Below, one piece after another: positions 16,266 through 25,549 of a stretch of 64,000 bases of DNA. This DNA is from Natranaeroarchaeum sulfidigenes (GTDB lineage Archaea; Halobacteriota; Halobacteria; Halobacteriales; Natronoarchaeaceae): the NCBI RefSeq assembly GCF_017094485.1, contig NZ_CP064786.1, positions 62,001 to 126,000 on the forward strand. The letters are read 5' to 3'. Within the stretch, counting starts at the first letter, position 1. Each line of letters opens with the position of its first letter. Made by a program: the position numbers and the translations under genes. A model generated the notes under the pieces. The model worked only from the letters and a program-made list of their open reading frames with translations. It made no database searches and was not told the DNA's origin.

Positions 16266-18593
16266 TCAGTGCCGATCCCAGAACCGTTCTAGCCCGAACG
16301 CCAGCATGTCAGGGCTCACGGGCTGGAACTCCTCACCGGGGAGGTACTTGCGGACGCTGTCCCAGCTATCCCGGGCATAGCGTGCGTCGGCGAGCACGCG
16401 GACGCCGACCTCCTCGGGGCTGCGGATCACACGGCCGATCGCCTGTCTGGCCTTCCGGACCGCCGGGACCGTCAGCGCGTACTCGAACCCCTCGCCGAAG
16501 GCGTCGTCGTAGGCGGTCCGGATCGCTCGGGTTCGTGGAGAGGTGGTGTCGACGATCGGCACGCCACAGATGATCGCCGCAGCGAGCCGGTCGCCGCGGT
16601 AGTCCACTCCCTCGGTCAGCGTCCCGCGCAGGCTCGTCACGAGCACCTTCCCCTCGCCGTCGAAGAAGTCGGCTTTCAGCTGCTCGGTCGCGTCGTCCCC
16701 GCTCGACTCGTCGATCAGGACCGGCTTCTCGACCCGCTCGCGCAGGCGCTCGGCTGCCCACTCCGCTTCCGAGTAGCTTGGCATCCCCACGAGGACGTTC
16801 CCCGGACTTCTGGCGACGGTTTCGATCGCATCGGCGTAAGAACGTCTGGTCGGGTTCTCCTCGCCGGGGCTCCCGCGGTTATCGTAGGTGAACTTCGGGA
16901 GGTCGACCGCGAAGCTCTCGCGGTTCTCCGCGGGGAAGGAGAGTCCGTAGGTCCGCTCGACCACCGGGCGTTCCTCTGCCTCTCTGAGGTGTTCGAGTCC
17001 CGTGACCTCGGCGAAGACGTCGACGGGTTCGAGCGTCGCACTCATCAGGACGCCGCCGCCGAACTCCGCGAGACGCTCGCCGATCACGTCGCCGGGCACG
17101 CAGTTGTGGATCGTCAGCGCGGCGTTGTACGCGCGCCGCCACGAGCCCGACGGCTCCGTGTCGTCCCACGTCCGGTCGAGTTCGATCTCGCGGAAGTGCC
17201 GTTCGTGGTCAGCCCGGTACCACCGGCCGAGCACGCGTCCGACCCCCGGTGTCGCGCGCTGTTTGGTATCGTCTTCGTCCTCGTCGAGAATCCGCTTTAC
17301 GACCGCGCCGACGGTCTCCCCGCGGCTCCACACCCGGTCGCCGTAGCCCGCCCGTTCGGCCCACTCCGTGATCTCGTCGACCTGTGGCGTTTCGGGATCA
17401 CGGAGCGGGATCTCGTCGTCGGGCAGGTCGTTCAGCTGGCTCTTCCAGCCCCGATGCTCGCGCTCCAGATGCGCCGTGACCTGTCGATCCAGCTCCTCGC
17501 GGAGGTCCCGGACGAACGAGCGTAGCCCCTCGACCTCGTCGATACCGACGTCCGCCTCCTGTAGTTCTGCACGCACGAGATCGGCGTCCGCGCTCGTCTC
17601 TCCCTCCCGGCCCTCGAACTCGACGGCCTGAAGCACACGGGTCAGTTCGCGTTCGGCGTCTCTGAGACTACGGTCGGCCATCGAGTCGCTGACCAGGTCC
17701 CGCACGCGCGGTTCGAGCATGTGTGCCTCGTCACAGATCACGAACGTCGAGTCATCAAGCAGCGCGCCGGTAAACGACCCAGTGGTGGCCGGATCGAACG
17801 CGTGGTAGTAGTTGCCGATCACGACCTCGACGTGGCCCAGCAGCGCGCCCATCATCGAGTGCGGGCAGGTGCCCGCCGCGGTCGACTCGGCGACGAGTTC
17901 CTCCGGGCTCATCAGTCCAGCGTCGGTGAAATCGAACGGGACGGCTTCGGCCGGGTCGCCATCACTGTCGTCAGGCCGGTCCTCCAGATACTGGGCGTAG
18001 AATGGGCAGTACTGCACGCCCTCGTATTCGGGCAGTCCTGTGGGATACGGCGAGGGCTCGCCCGCCGTTTCGAGGTACTCCGCGCCACCGTCGCTACCCG
18101 AGTCCGCCAGCCCGACCTGCTGGCTGCGCGCGTCGCTCGTCAGGGCTGTCGCGGTCGTTGGACCGTCACCGGTCAGCGAGCGCGTCGTCTCCCGCAGGTC
18201 CTCACAGCGGTCGTAGACGTTCGTATCGTCGATGCCCGCCGCGCGCTCGCGGCTGTACGGGCAGACGTCCGCCTTCCCCACGAGGGTCAGCCCCGAAACA
18301 TCCCGCCAGTCCTCGGGCAGATCCCTGTTGATCCGCTCCAGATCGTCCTCGAACTGCCGGAGCTGTTGCTTGACGCTCGTGAGGACGAGCACGCGCTCGA
18401 AGTCCGAGTCCGGGTCGCGTACCAGATGGATCCCCGCACTCAGTGCGAGCATCGTCTTGCCAGTCCCGCAGGCACCCTCCAGCGCGAGGAAGCCGCCGTC
18501 CTTGGCGGCCCCGATGGCCGTCTCGACGCCGTCGACCTGCTCGTCGTATGGCTCGGCGTGTCCGAACACCTGCCGCCAGTCGTCGTCTGTCAC
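16266..18593 (-). CDS. XPD/Rad3-family Fe-S DNA helicase
   Basis: 775 residues. Walker A ALEGACGTGKT (~36-47), DEAH box VICDEAH (285-291) and C-terminal motifs V/VI (GVDYRGDRLAAAIICGVP; RKARQAIGRVIRSPEEVGVRVLAD). Four cysteines are spaced as in the XPD Fe-S domain: Cys111 (DVCPYS), Cys130, Cys196 (YCPFY) and Cys243 (GTCPHS). XPD-type enzymes are 5'-3' helicases in repair and damage processing. The protein carries an acidic insert between Cys130 and Cys196. The family has several haloarchaeal paralogues (XPD, DinG-like), so the exact orthology is open. It stands alone between the sulfurtransferase and a divergent DUF1684 gene. Confidence 0.92.
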   Translation of the reverse strand: MTDDDWRQVFGHAEPYDEQVDGVETAIGAAKDGGFLALEGACGTGKTMLALSAGIHLVRDPDSDFERVLVLTSVKQQLRQFEDDLERINRDLPEDWRDVSGLTLVGKADVCPYSRERAAGIDDTNVYDRCEDLRETTRSLTGDGPTTATALTSDARSQQVGLADSGSDGGAEYLETAGEPSPYPTGLPEYEGVQYCPFYAQYLEDRPDDSDGDPAEAVPFDFTDAGLMSPEELVAESTAAGTCPHSMMGALLGHVEVVIGNYYHAFDPATTGSFTGALLDDSTFVICDEAHMLEPRVRDLVSDSMADRSLRDAERELTRVLQAVEFEGREGETSADADLVRAELQEADVGIDEVEGLRSFVRDLREELDRQVTAHLEREHRGWKSQLNDLPDDEIPLRDPETPQVDEITEWAERAGYGDRVWSRGETVGAVVKRILDEDEDDTKQRATPGVGRVLGRWYRADHERHFREIELDRTWDDTEPSGSWRRAYNAALTIHNCVPGDVIGERLAEFGGGVLMSATLEPVDVFAEVTGLEHLREAEERPVVERTYGLSFPAENRESFAVDLPKFTYDNRGSPGEENPTRRSYADAIETVARSPGNVLVGMPSYSEAEWAAERLRERVEKPVLIDESSGDDATEQLKADFFDGEGKVLVTSLRGTLTEGVDYRGDRLAAAIICGVPIVDTTSPRTRAIRTAYDDAFGEGFEYALTVPAVRKARQAIGRVIRSPEEVGVRVLADARYARDSWDSVRKYLPGEEFQPVSPDMLAFGLERFWDRH

Positions 18594-18682
18594 TCGGGTA
18601 GTTCTCGGCGCGCGCTCGGATAAAAGGCTGTGGACCGCGTGGCGTGCAACGACCCTATGGGCCTCGGCCGAATACTCCGGGT

Positions 18683-19234
18683 ATGAGCGACACCGAGTTC
18701 GACGTCGACGCCTGGGAGGAGGAACTCAGGGAGCAGCGCGCCGAGAAGGACCGTTTTCTCGCCGAGCACCGCCAGTCGCCGATCCCGCCCGAGCAGCGCG
18801 AGGAGTTCGAGGGGCTGGAGTACTTCGATCCGGACCCCGAGTATCGCGTCGACGCCGCCGTAACCGTCCACGAGGACCCTGCTCCCGTCACGATGGATAC
18901 CAGCGCAGGGACCGAGGTCAGGTACCTCCGCACCCTGACGCTCGCCTTTCTGGTCAACGGTGTCGAACAGCATCTCCACGCCTACCAGCAGGACGGCGAC
19001 GGGGGGTACTTCGTCCCGTTCCGCGACAAGACGACCGGCCAGCAGACCTACGAGGGCGGCCGGTACATCGAGTTCGAGAGCGACCGCGAGCTGGAGACGG
19101 GCGACGAGATCGTCCTTGACCTCAACCTGGCGTACTCACCGTTCTGTGCCTACAGCGAGACGTTTGCCTGTCCGCTTCCGCCCGAGGAGAACTGGCTCGA
19201 CGTCGTGATTCCGGCGGGCGAGAAGTCGTTGTAG
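18683..19234 (+). CDS. DUF1684 family protein
   Basis: 183 residues from ATG 18683. The N-terminal helix (EFDVDAWEEELREQRAEKDRFLAEHRQSPIPPEQREEFEGLEYFDPDPEYRV) and the C-terminal PFRDKTTGQQTYEGGRYIEFE...DLNLAYSPFCAYSETFACPLPPEENWLDVVIPAGEK are characteristic of the DUF1684 family, whose conserved core includes the FxDxTxGxxTYxxGRY and NxxYxPxCAYxxxxxCPxPPxxN patterns. Biochemical function is unknown. No signal peptide. Divergent from the helicase. Confidence 0.9.
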   Translation: MSDTEFDVDAWEEELREQRAEKDRFLAEHRQSPIPPEQREEFEGLEYFDPDPEYRVDAAVTVHEDPAPVTMDTSAGTEVRYLRTLTLAFLVNGVEQHLHAYQQDGDGGYFVPFRDKTTGQQTYEGGRYIEFESDRELETGDEIVLDLNLAYSPFCAYSETFACPLPPEENWLDVVIPAGEKSL

Positions 19235-19293
19235 TCGCTGGGATCGGTTGCTGTCTGTTTGTTTGGTTCTCCGTGCTGGACAGGCTGGCATCA

Positions 19294-19306
19294 CAATGTA
19301 ACATTG
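19294..19306. promoter_or_regulatory. 13-bp inverted repeat CAATGT-A-ACATTG
   Basis: Perfect arms with a one-base centre, followed by a second TAACATT. It lies 60 bp after the DUF1684 stop in an AT-rich patch inside GC-rich DNA. The exact 10-mer ACATTGTAAC here also occurs at 11995-12004, upstream of the ferritin-like gene. Could be an operator or promoter element. Confidence 0.35.
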
Positions 19307-19492
19307 TAACATTCTGCACAAAGTAACGATCGGAGTGTTCTGGGTCTGTGTGTCGAGCATCCTGTACCGTAGCCTCGATGAAAGCCCCCGCGCCGCTCGG
19401 CGGCTCTGCGCCCGTGCGCTCCTCGCTTCGCTGCGGTGCTAACAGGCCGCGGACCCACCGACCGGCACGGCCCCTTTCGATCCACCCAACAC

Positions 19493-19530
19493 AGCCTCGT
19501 CCTCCCCAGCCTCGTCCTCCCCAGCCTCGT
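19493..19530 (+). repeat. 15-bp tandem repeat, 2.5 copies
   Basis: AGCCTCGTCCTCCCC occurs at 19493-19507 and 19508-19522, then AGCCTCGT at 19523-19530. It lies in the non-coding stretch before the methyltransferase. Confidence 0.8.
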
Positions 19531-19734
19531 CGCTCCACTCCGTTCCGCGACATCCCTCGCACAGGTTAGCTGGCGACGAGCGCCAGCCAGCGCGCGCCAC
19601 CGCAACCGCCACGGAACCGCATCCCCTGCGGGGCCGCGAGCGCGTGCCGTCGGGCCGCGCGAGGCGGGGAAAGGCAGGTGTGGTCGCCGTCCTGGCGGAT
19701 CGAAAGGGCGAGGGGCGGTGGCATACCTGGTCGT

Positions 19735-19773
19735 CACAGCGACCCCTATCGCCGGAGGCGATATGTCGCTGTG
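19735..19773. ncRNA. Strong two-part hairpin (structured RNA or DNA element)
   Basis: Outer stem CACAGCGAC (19735-19743) pairs with GTCGCTGTG (19765-19773). Inner stem TATCGCC (19747-19753) pairs with GGCGATA (19757-19763) around a GGA loop, with an asymmetric internal loop (CCC versus T). Sixteen perfect pairs in 39 bases is unlikely by chance. Whether it is transcribed is unknown. Confidence 0.45.
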
Positions 19774-19851
19774 CGACTGCCAGCGGCCCGAGGGCTTTCA
19801 GGTTCTCAGCGATAGGCTTTGAGAGGTACTCCTGTGAACTATCCGCGAACC

Positions 19852-20532
19852 TTAGGGCACGACGCCGACGGTCAGCAGCGTCCCGAACTCCCGGTAGCGC
19901 TCGACCATCGCCTCACGACTGTCCCACTCCTCGGTTGGAAACTCGCTCGCGGGCGGGATCTCGGTCTCCCGATCCGGGATATTGTCCTGCTCGGCGACGT
20001 GAAGCCCGGCCTCGCGGAACGCCTCGCGGTACTCCGCGCGATCCCAGCGAGTCATCTCGATCTCGATGAACTCCTGCCACTCGTGGGAGTGGACGTTCTC
20101 CTCGTAGTAATTGACTGCACAGTAGACGGTGCCGCCGGGTCGGAGGATCCGCCGGATCTCCCGGAGCGTCTCGACGGGATCGGCGGCGTAGTAGAATGCC
20201 TCCATCGAGAAGACGTGATCCACGCTGTCGTTGGCGAAGGGGAGGTCGCCGAAGTCACCGATCAGGAAGCCAACGCTGTCGTCGTCGGTGTACTCGCGGG
20301 CGTTGTGTGCCATCTCGGGCGAGCCATCGAGGCCGTAGGCACGTCCTGCCCCGCCAGCATCGCGCAGCGCGCGGGCGGCGTAGCCGCTTCCACAGCCCAG
20401 ATCCAGTACAGTCTCGCCGTCCTCGACGGGCATGCGCGAGAGGACGTGTTTCGCCGTGTGCCAGTGGCGCTGTTCCATTCCCCGATCCCGTCCCTCGCTC
20501 GCCCAGTCGTCGAACTCCTCGCGAACGCTCAT
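19852..20532 (-). CDS. Class I SAM-dependent methyltransferase
   Basis: 226 residues with the Rossmann methyltransferase motif I (ETVLDLGCGSGYAARAL, ~residue 40), acidic motif II region (AYGLDGSPEMAHNA), motif post-II (GDFGDLPFANDSVDHVFSMEAFYYAADPVETLREIRRILRPGG), typical of UbiE/Gcd14-like small-molecule methyltransferases. The substrate cannot be inferred. The N-terminal DDWASEGRDRGMEQRHWHTAKHVLSRM is shared with haloarchaeal methyltransferases of unknown substrate. Located upstream of nothing obvious; metX ends 41 bp upstream on the same strand, so cotranscription with the met genes is possible. Confidence 0.9.
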   Translation of the reverse strand: MSVREEFDDWASEGRDRGMEQRHWHTAKHVLSRMPVEDGETVLDLGCGSGYAARALRDAGGAGRAYGLDGSPEMAHNAREYTDDDSVGFLIGDFGDLPFANDSVDHVFSMEAFYYAADPVETLREIRRILRPGGTVYCAVNYYEENVHSHEWQEFIEIEMTRWDRAEYREAFREAGLHVAEQDNIPDRETEIPPASEFPTEEWDSREAMVERYREFGTLLTVGVVP

Positions 20533-20572
20533 ATCGACACCAGGCCACCCGAGGTAAAAACTGGTTCGGGAT

Positions 20573-21799
20573 TCAGTCCGAAAAGAGGCTGGTGTGGACC
20601 GGCGCGAACTCGCTTTCCTCTCGCGGATCGTCGTCGGTGTCGGTCACTGCCTTCCCCTCGACGCCCGAGTCGAGAAAGTCCGCGACCGGCGGGCCGACGC
20701 TGTCCGGTTCGACGAGGAAGGCGTCGTGGCCGTGATCCGACTCCACGACGTGGTGGGCGACGTCGACGTCGGCCTCGCGGAAGCTCCCGGCTAGCGCTTC
20801 TGCCTGCTCGGTCGTGAAGTGCCAGTCGCCGGTAAAGCTCATTACGAGCGCCTCGCCGGTGTAGGCCGCGAGCGCGTCGGCGTCGTCCTCGTAGCCCGAC
20901 GCGAGATCGTAGTTGTCCATCGCCCGCGTCAGGTAGAGGTAGCTGTTGGCGTCGAAGCGGTCGACGAACTTGTCTGCCTGATAGTCGAGATACGACTCGA
21001 CGTCCCGGTAGGGGAAGAAGGCGGCCGCGGCGTCCGTCGGGAACGGCTCGCCGCCCGCATCACGGCCCGCCGCGCGACGGCCGAACTTCTGGCTCATCGA
21101 GGCCTTCGAGAGGTACATGACGTGACCGATCTGGCGAGCGAGCGCGAGGCCGTCCGAGGGCGGCTCGTCGTCATAATAGTAGCCGCCGTTCCAGTTCGGG
21201 TCAGCGCGGATCGCCCGCCGTGCGATGGCGTCGAGCGCGAGACACTGCGGGTCGACCCGACCGGCGGTCGCGATGGGGATTATCCGCCGCACGTCGTCGG
21301 GGTACTGCTTCGCCCAGTCGAGCACGTTCATGCCGCCGACGCTGCCCCCGACGACCGCGTGGAGTCGCCCCACACCGAGGGCGTCGAGCGCCTGCCGCTG
21401 CGCGCGGGTCCAGTCGCCGACGGTGACCGGCGGGAACTCCGGCCCGTAGGGCTCGCCGGTTTCGGGGTTCGTACTCGCCGGGCCGGTCGTCCCATAGCAG
21501 GAGCCGGGGATGTTCACGCAGACGACGTAGTACTCCTTCGTATCGATAGCCTTGCCGGGCCCGACGATGTTCGACCACCAGGCGTGGGCCTGCCCGCCAG
21601 TGGGCTGGGCGTCGGCCGGCTCACTGTCCAGCCGGCGGTGCCCGACGTGGGCGCTCCCGGTGAGGGCGTGACAGACGAGAATAGCATTGTCGCCATCGAA
21701 CTCGCCGTAGGCCTCGTAGGCGACTTCCAGCTGGGGAATCGACTCGCCACACTCGAACTCGAACTCGCCAAGCGAGAGGACGCCGGCGTCGGCGTTCAT
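20573..21799 (-). CDS. metX: Homoserine O-acetyltransferase
   Basis: About 408 residues from ATG 21799 (a GTG two codons upstream is an alternative; GGAGG precedes them). Alpha/beta-hydrolase fold with [15 protein letters not shown], the conserved [14 protein letters not shown], nucleophile Ser in [12 protein letters not shown] and His in [13 protein letters not shown] near the C-terminus, with the catalytic Asp expected before it. Acetylates L-homoserine for methionine synthesis by direct sulfhydrylation. It lies about 50 bp downstream of metY on the same strand, a metY-metX operon. Some MetX-type enzymes use succinyl-CoA; the family label is by overall pattern. Confidence 0.94.
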   Translation of the reverse strand: MNADAGVLSLGEFEFECGESIPQLEVAYEAYGEFDGDNAILVCHALTGSAHVGHRRLDSEPADAQPTGGQAHAWWSNIVGPGKAIDTKEYYVVCVNIPGSCYGTTGPASTNPETGEPYGPEFPPVTVGDWTRAQRQALDALGVGRLHAVVGGSVGGMNVLDWAKQYPDDVRRIIPIATAGRVDPQCLALDAIARRAIRADPNWNGGYYYDDEPPSDGLALARQIGHVMYLSKASMSQKFGRRAAGRDAGGEPFPTDAAAAFFPYRDVESYLDYQADKFVDRFDANSYLYLTRAMDNYDLASGYEDDADALAAYTGEALVMSFTGDWHFTTEQAEALAGSFREADVDVAHHVVESDHGHDAFLVEPDSVGPPVADFLDSGVEGKAVTDTDDDPREESEFAPVHTSLFSD

Positions 21800-21848
21800 C
21801 GACACCCCTCCGTAACGGCTGACCGCGCCGCCGTTGGCAGTGTCCCAG

Positions 21849-23141
21849 TCATGTTGCTGTCGCCTCCTCGATCGCTGCCTCGATGTCCGCGAGGATGTCC
21901 GCGGGGTCCTCGATGCCGACCGACAGACGCACGAGGTCGGGCGTCACACCCGCCTCTTCCTGTTCTTCGGGCGTCAACTGGCCGTGAGTCGTGCTCGCCG
22001 GGTGGATCACGAGCGTCTTCGCGTCGCCGATGTTCGCGAGGAAGCTCGCGAGCTCGGTCGCCTCACAGAAACGCTTGCCAGCCGTGTAGCCGTCTTCGAG
22101 GCCGAACGCGACCATGCCGCCGTAGCCGCCGTCGAGATACCGCGTGGCGTTCTCGTGGGTTTCGTGACTCGCCAGGCCGGGATAGGAGACCCACGCGACC
22201 TCGTCGTGCTCGGCGAGGTACTCCGCGACGATGGCAGCGTTCTCACAGTGTTTCTCCATCCGGATCGGGAGCGTCTCGACGCCCTGTAGCGTCTCCCAGG
22301 CGTCGAACGGTTTCTGCTGGTTGCCGAGGCTGCGCAGTGAGCGATATCGGACTGCTGCGGAAAAGGGTGCCTCGGGAAAGTCCCGCGTGAAGTCGGTGTC
22401 GTGATACGCCGCGTTCTGGCCGGCGATCTCCTCGTAGCCGCCCGCGGCCCAGTCGAACTCGCCGTCCTCGACGAGGACGCCGCCGACCGTCGTTCCGGAG
22501 CCGTGGATCCACTTCGTGGTGGACTCCCAGACCACGTCCGCACCGTGCTCGAACGGACGACAGAGCGCGGGCGTCCCGAAGGTGTTGTCGACGACCAGCG
22601 GGACGTTCTGGGTGTGAGCCACGTCGGCGACCGCCTCGAAGTCCGGGGTCACCAGCGAGGGGTTCCCGATCGTCTCGACGTGAACGTAGGCCGTGTCCTC
22701 GTCGATGGCCTCCTCGTAGGCGTCGATGTCGAGCGTCGGGACGAACCGAACCTCGATCCCGCGCCGTTTCGCCGTGTGTGAGAGGTACGCCGAGGTCCCC
22801 CCATACGTATCCGTCGAGCAGACGACGTTGTCACCCACCTCGGCGAGCACGAGCGTCGCGGCGTCGAGTGCGGCCATGCCGCTGCCGGTCGCGACCGCCC
22901 TCGACCCGCCTTCGAGTGACGCCAGCCGCTCTTCGAGCATCGAGACGGTCGGGTTGCTCATCCGGGAGTAGATGTCCTCCTCACGGTCGAGCGCGTACAG
23001 CTCCGCGGCGTGGTCGGCGTCGTCGAAGACGTAGGAGGTCGTCTGATAGAGTGGCGGCGCGCGCGAGCGGGTCGCCGGGTCCGGCGACTGCCCCGCATGG
23101 AGGCTCCGCGTCCGAAACTTCGAGAGATCCCGGTCGGTCAT
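21849..23141 (-). CDS. metY: O-acetylhomoserine sulfhydrylase (PLP-dependent)
   Basis: 430 residues, the usual MetY length (longer than MetB/MetC). Cys/Met-metabolism PLP enzyme signature: [69 protein letters not shown] with the PLP Lys in STTKWIHG, and [16 protein letters not shown] at the end. It converts O-acetylhomoserine plus sulfide to homocysteine. Its promoter shows a TATA box at 23170-23175 and a near-perfect inverted repeat just upstream (23188-23205). First gene of the metY-metX operon. Confidence 0.95.
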   Translation of the reverse strand: MTDRDLSKFRTRSLHAGQSPDPATRSRAPPLYQTTSYVFDDADHAAELYALDREEDIYSRMSNPTVSMLEERLASLEGGSRAVATGSGMAALDAATLVLAEVGDNVVCSTDTYGGTSAYLSHTAKRRGIEVRFVPTLDIDAYEEAIDEDTAYVHVETIGNPSLVTPDFEAVADVAHTQNVPLVVDNTFGTPALCRPFEHGADVVWESTTKWIHGSGTTVGGVLVEDGEFDWAAGGYEEIAGQNAAYHDTDFTRDFPEAPFSAAVRYRSLRSLGNQQKPFDAWETLQGVETLPIRMEKHCENAAIVAEYLAEHDEVAWVSYPGLASHETHENATRYLDGGYGGMVAFGLEDGYTAGKRFCEATELASFLANIGDAKTLVIHPASTTHGQLTPEEQEEAGVTPDLVRLSVGIEDPADILADIEAAIEEATAT

Positions 23142-23169
23142 GTGTACTGTGCATATATCCCCACACTCC

Positions 23170-23175
23170 TATAAC
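23170..23175 (-). promoter_or_regulatory. TATA box of metY
   Basis: GTTATA on the minus strand, about 31 bp before the ATG at 23141, consistent with a leaderless or very short leader transcript. Confidence 0.5.
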
Positions 23176-23187
23176 TGTCAGTTACGG

Positions 23188-23205
23188 CAATATTCGCAAA
23201 TATTG
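23188..23205. promoter_or_regulatory. Inverted repeat CAATATT-N4-AATATTG upstream of metY
   Basis: Seven-base perfect arms with spacer CGCA, extendable with CG/CG pairs to 23185-23208. It lies directly upstream of the metY TATA box, a position for an activator or Lrp/other dimeric regulator of methionine synthesis (inference). Confidence 0.55.
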
Positions 23206-23647
23206 TCGCTTGTTTGCATGACTCATGCTGTTTTTCACGTTCTGGGAACCAGAAAGCATTGCTTCTATCTCTGTCGACAAGAGTTCACGTGAACCGTTGT
23301 TTTGTGGCCGCTTACTCCAGTTTAGTGGTCTCCTCACGCAATGGACCGACTGCAGAGCCGGCGAATACTACCAAACCGTGTTAACGGACGTTAGCGACAG
23401 TGTATCGCCCGTCTTCAGACCGATAAGGGAGATACTGCAGCGGGTTGAGGAACAGCGACTGTACGGCTGACTGTTTTCGCTCCGTGATTTCCGGGTAGCA
23501 CCGATCTACCGCTATCTGCTTCCGTTTCGGGATCCTGAATGTGTCTTTCTCACAGGGATCGCAAATTTCTCCGCCTTCAGGATGAACGGCCCACATTTGC
23601 TGGAGTGAGAGGGGATACATCAGTGTGGGTTGTACGCGTTTTCAACG
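23206..23647. other. AT-richer intergenic region between metY and pstS
   Basis: Base composition is visibly lower in GC than the surrounding genes. Short frames exist on both strands (23225-23470 plus, 23381-23620 minus) but neither has haloarchaeal acidic character, a recognisable domain or a start with promoter spacing. The part near 23611-23620 (GGGATACAT) could be the pstS TATA region. The rest may be a regulatory region or a decayed gene. Confidence 0.4.
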
Positions 23648-24622
23648 ATGACACGAGATTACTCTCGTCGTGATGCACTGGGGCTTCTCGGTACTGGCGC
23701 TACTCTCGGACTTGCGGGCTGTTTCGGCGACTCCGACTCCGCGGTCCGGATCTCCGGCGGTGTCGGCCCGCTCCCGATGGTCGAAGTCTGGGCAGACCTC
23801 TACGAAGACGACCACGACGTCTCGTTCGATATCAGCGGTGGCGGCACCGGGGTCGGCGTCTCGGACGTTCTCAACGAGCAGGTCGACATCGCGATGATGG
23901 GTCGCCAGCCCGACGAGTCGGAGATCGAGCAGGGGCTGTTCGCGGTACCCATGCTCATCGACACAGTCGTCGGGACGGTCAACGAGAACAACCCCGTCCT
24001 CGACGAGATTCAGGAACACGGGCTCTCCCGCGAACAGCTCGAAGCGATCTTCACCCGCGAGATCACCAACTGGGGCGAGCTTTACGACACCGACGTCGAC
24101 GAGGAAATCACCGTTTACGGTCGCTCGGACGCCTCCGCGGCGTACATGCAGTGGGGCGACTTCCTCGGCGGCGAGGACCACGCCCACACCGAAAACGAGA
24201 TGGAAGAATGGGCCGATGGCAACCACGACGGCGATCAGCGCGTCGCGCAGGCCATCGGTGACGACGAGTCGGCCATCTCGCTGAACAACATCAACTACGT
24301 TTACGATCTCGAAAGCGGCGAACTCGAGGGCGATATCCGGCCCGTCCCGATCGATCTCGACGGCGACGGCACCCTCTCCGAGGAGGAGGATTTCTACGAC
24401 ACGCGTGAGGAGTTCCTCGCCGCCGTCGAGGATGGGATCTACCCAGCGCCGCCAGCGCGGGAGATGTTCCTCTCCTCTGACGGTGCGTTCGAGGACGAGG
24501 CCCACGAGTTCGTCGAGTGGGTTCTCACCGAGGGCCAGCAGTACGTCTCCGACAACGGCTACGTCCCCCTTGAAGAGGATCGACTCGACGAAGCACAGAC
24601 GAACCTCGCCGAGGGACCGTGA
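23648..24622 (+). CDS. pstS: Phosphate ABC transporter substrate-binding lipoprotein
   Basis: About 324 residues from ATG 23648 (an upstream in-frame ATG at 23630 would add six residues). The N-terminus is a Tat lipoprotein signal: SRRDALGLLGTGATLGLAGC, with twin Arg and lipobox Cys25. The mature part shows the PstS pattern: ISGGVGPLPMVEVWADLY, FDISGGGTGVGVSDVLNEQVDIAMMGR, LEAIFTREITNWGEL and YGRSDASAAYMQW. It captures phosphate outside the membrane for PstCAB. First gene of the pstSCAB operon; pstC starts 6 bp after its stop. Confidence 0.95.
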   Translation: MTRDYSRRDALGLLGTGATLGLAGCFGDSDSAVRISGGVGPLPMVEVWADLYEDDHDVSFDISGGGTGVGVSDVLNEQVDIAMMGRQPDESEIEQGLFAVPMLIDTVVGTVNENNPVLDEIQEHGLSREQLEAIFTREITNWGELYDTDVDEEITVYGRSDASAAYMQWGDFLGGEDHAHTENEMEEWADGNHDGDQRVAQAIGDDESAISLNNINYVYDLESGELEGDIRPVPIDLDGDGTLSEEEDFYDTREEFLAAVEDGIYPAPPAREMFLSSDGAFEDEAHEFVEWVLTEGQQYVSDNGYVPLEEDRLDEAQTNLAEGP

Positions 24623-24628
24623 TCCGGA

Positions 24629-25549
24629 ATGGCCGAATCGACTGACACTCACCGACTCGGACGGCGACTCCGCATCGAGCGTGTCAGCGAGCTCTGGCTC
24701 CGGGTTGCGGGCTACTTTGCGATCGCGCTGTTCGTTCTGATCGTCTTCACGCTGGTCCATCGCTCCCTGCCGCTGCTCTCGGAGTACTCCGTCGTGCAGA
24801 TGCTGACCTCCACGGACTGGAACCCCGAACAGAACAGCTTCGGGTTCCTTCCCGCGATCGTCGGTACCGTCTACGTCGCTGTCCTGTCGATGCTGATGGG
24901 AACGCCGATCGCGATCCTGACGGCGATCTACATCGCCGAGTACGCCGAGGGACGCACGAAGACCCTCGTCTCCTCGTTTATCGACGTGCTCGCGGCAATC
25001 CCGAGCGTGATCTTCGGCCTCGTTGCGCTGGTCGTCGTGGTGCCGCTCGTCGGTGACTATCTCGCGCCACTCTTCGGGTCCAGTGCGACTGGCCTGGGCA
25101 TACTCACTGTCAGTCTCGTGATGGCGATCGTCGTCACGCCCTTTATGATCTCGCTGTCGGTCGAGTCGCTGGAAGCGCTTCCTGACGAACTCCGCGAGAC
25201 GTCGCTGGGCGTCGGCGCGACCAAATGGGAGACGATCCGGTCAGTACTCTTGCGTGCTGCAGGCCCAGGGATCTTCTCCGCAGTCCTGCTCGGTTTCGGC
25301 CGCGTTTTCGGCGCGACGATCGTTCCGGCGATGCTAATCGGCGGGCAGACACAGATGCCCGACTCGCTGTTCGCAACGGGCCAGACCCTGCCGTCACTGA
25401 TCGTCAGCGACTTCGGCGAGCTGATGTCGATCCCGATCACCCAGTCGGCACTGATCTTCGTCGGCCTGATGCTCGTCGTCGTCGTCTGGCTGTTCAACTT
25501 CGGCGCAATGTTGCTCCAGCGGCGACTTCGACGGAGGTGGCAGTACTGA
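24629..25549 (+). CDS. pstC: Phosphate ABC transporter permease PstC
   Basis: 306 residues with six predicted TM helices and the binding-protein-dependent transport signature (DELRETSLGVGATKWETIRSVLLRAAGPGIFSAVLLGFGRVFGATIVPAMLIGG, the EAA loop). The first TM (YFAIALFVLIVFTLVHRSLPLLSEYS) and the long external loop are typical of PstC. It forms the transmembrane channel with PstA. The stop codon overlaps the pstA start by one base. Confidence 0.95.
   Translation: MAESTDTHRLGRRLRIERVSELWLRVAGYFAIALFVLIVFTLVHRSLPLLSEYSVVQMLTSTDWNPEQNSFGFLPAIVGTVYVAVLSMLMGTPIAILTAIYIAEYAEGRTKTLVSSFIDVLAAIPSVIFGLVALVVVVPLVGDYLAPLFGSSATGLGILTVSLVMAIVVTPFMISLSVESLEALPDELRETSLGVGATKWETIRSVLLRAAGPGIFSAVLLGFGRVFGATIVPAMLIGGQTQMPDSLFATGQTLPSLIVSDFGELMSIPITQSALIFVGLMLVVVVWLFNFGAMLLQRRLRRRWQY

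Larger units (their letters stand above)
19235..19851. other. 0.6 kb structured non-coding region
   Basis: No open frame here looks like a haloarchaeal gene: frames on both strands are rich in Arg/Pro/Ser and overlap one another. The region contains an AT-rich CAATGT-A-ACATTG inverted repeat (19294-19306), GC-rich imperfect palindromes around 19385-19440, 2.5 tandem copies of a 15-mer (19493-19530) and a strong hairpin (19735-19773). It could be a relic of a mobile element or a structured RNA. Confidence 0.5.

Noticed and set aside
20819-22390. 523-codon plus-strand frame over metX/metY
   Set aside because: Crosses two real convergent-frame genes and has no domain; shadow of GC-rich coding.
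23225-23620. Small frames (81 and 79 codons) on both strands before pstS
   Set aside because: They overlap each other, lack acidic haloarchaeal composition and any domain. Possible remnant only; kept as intergenic.
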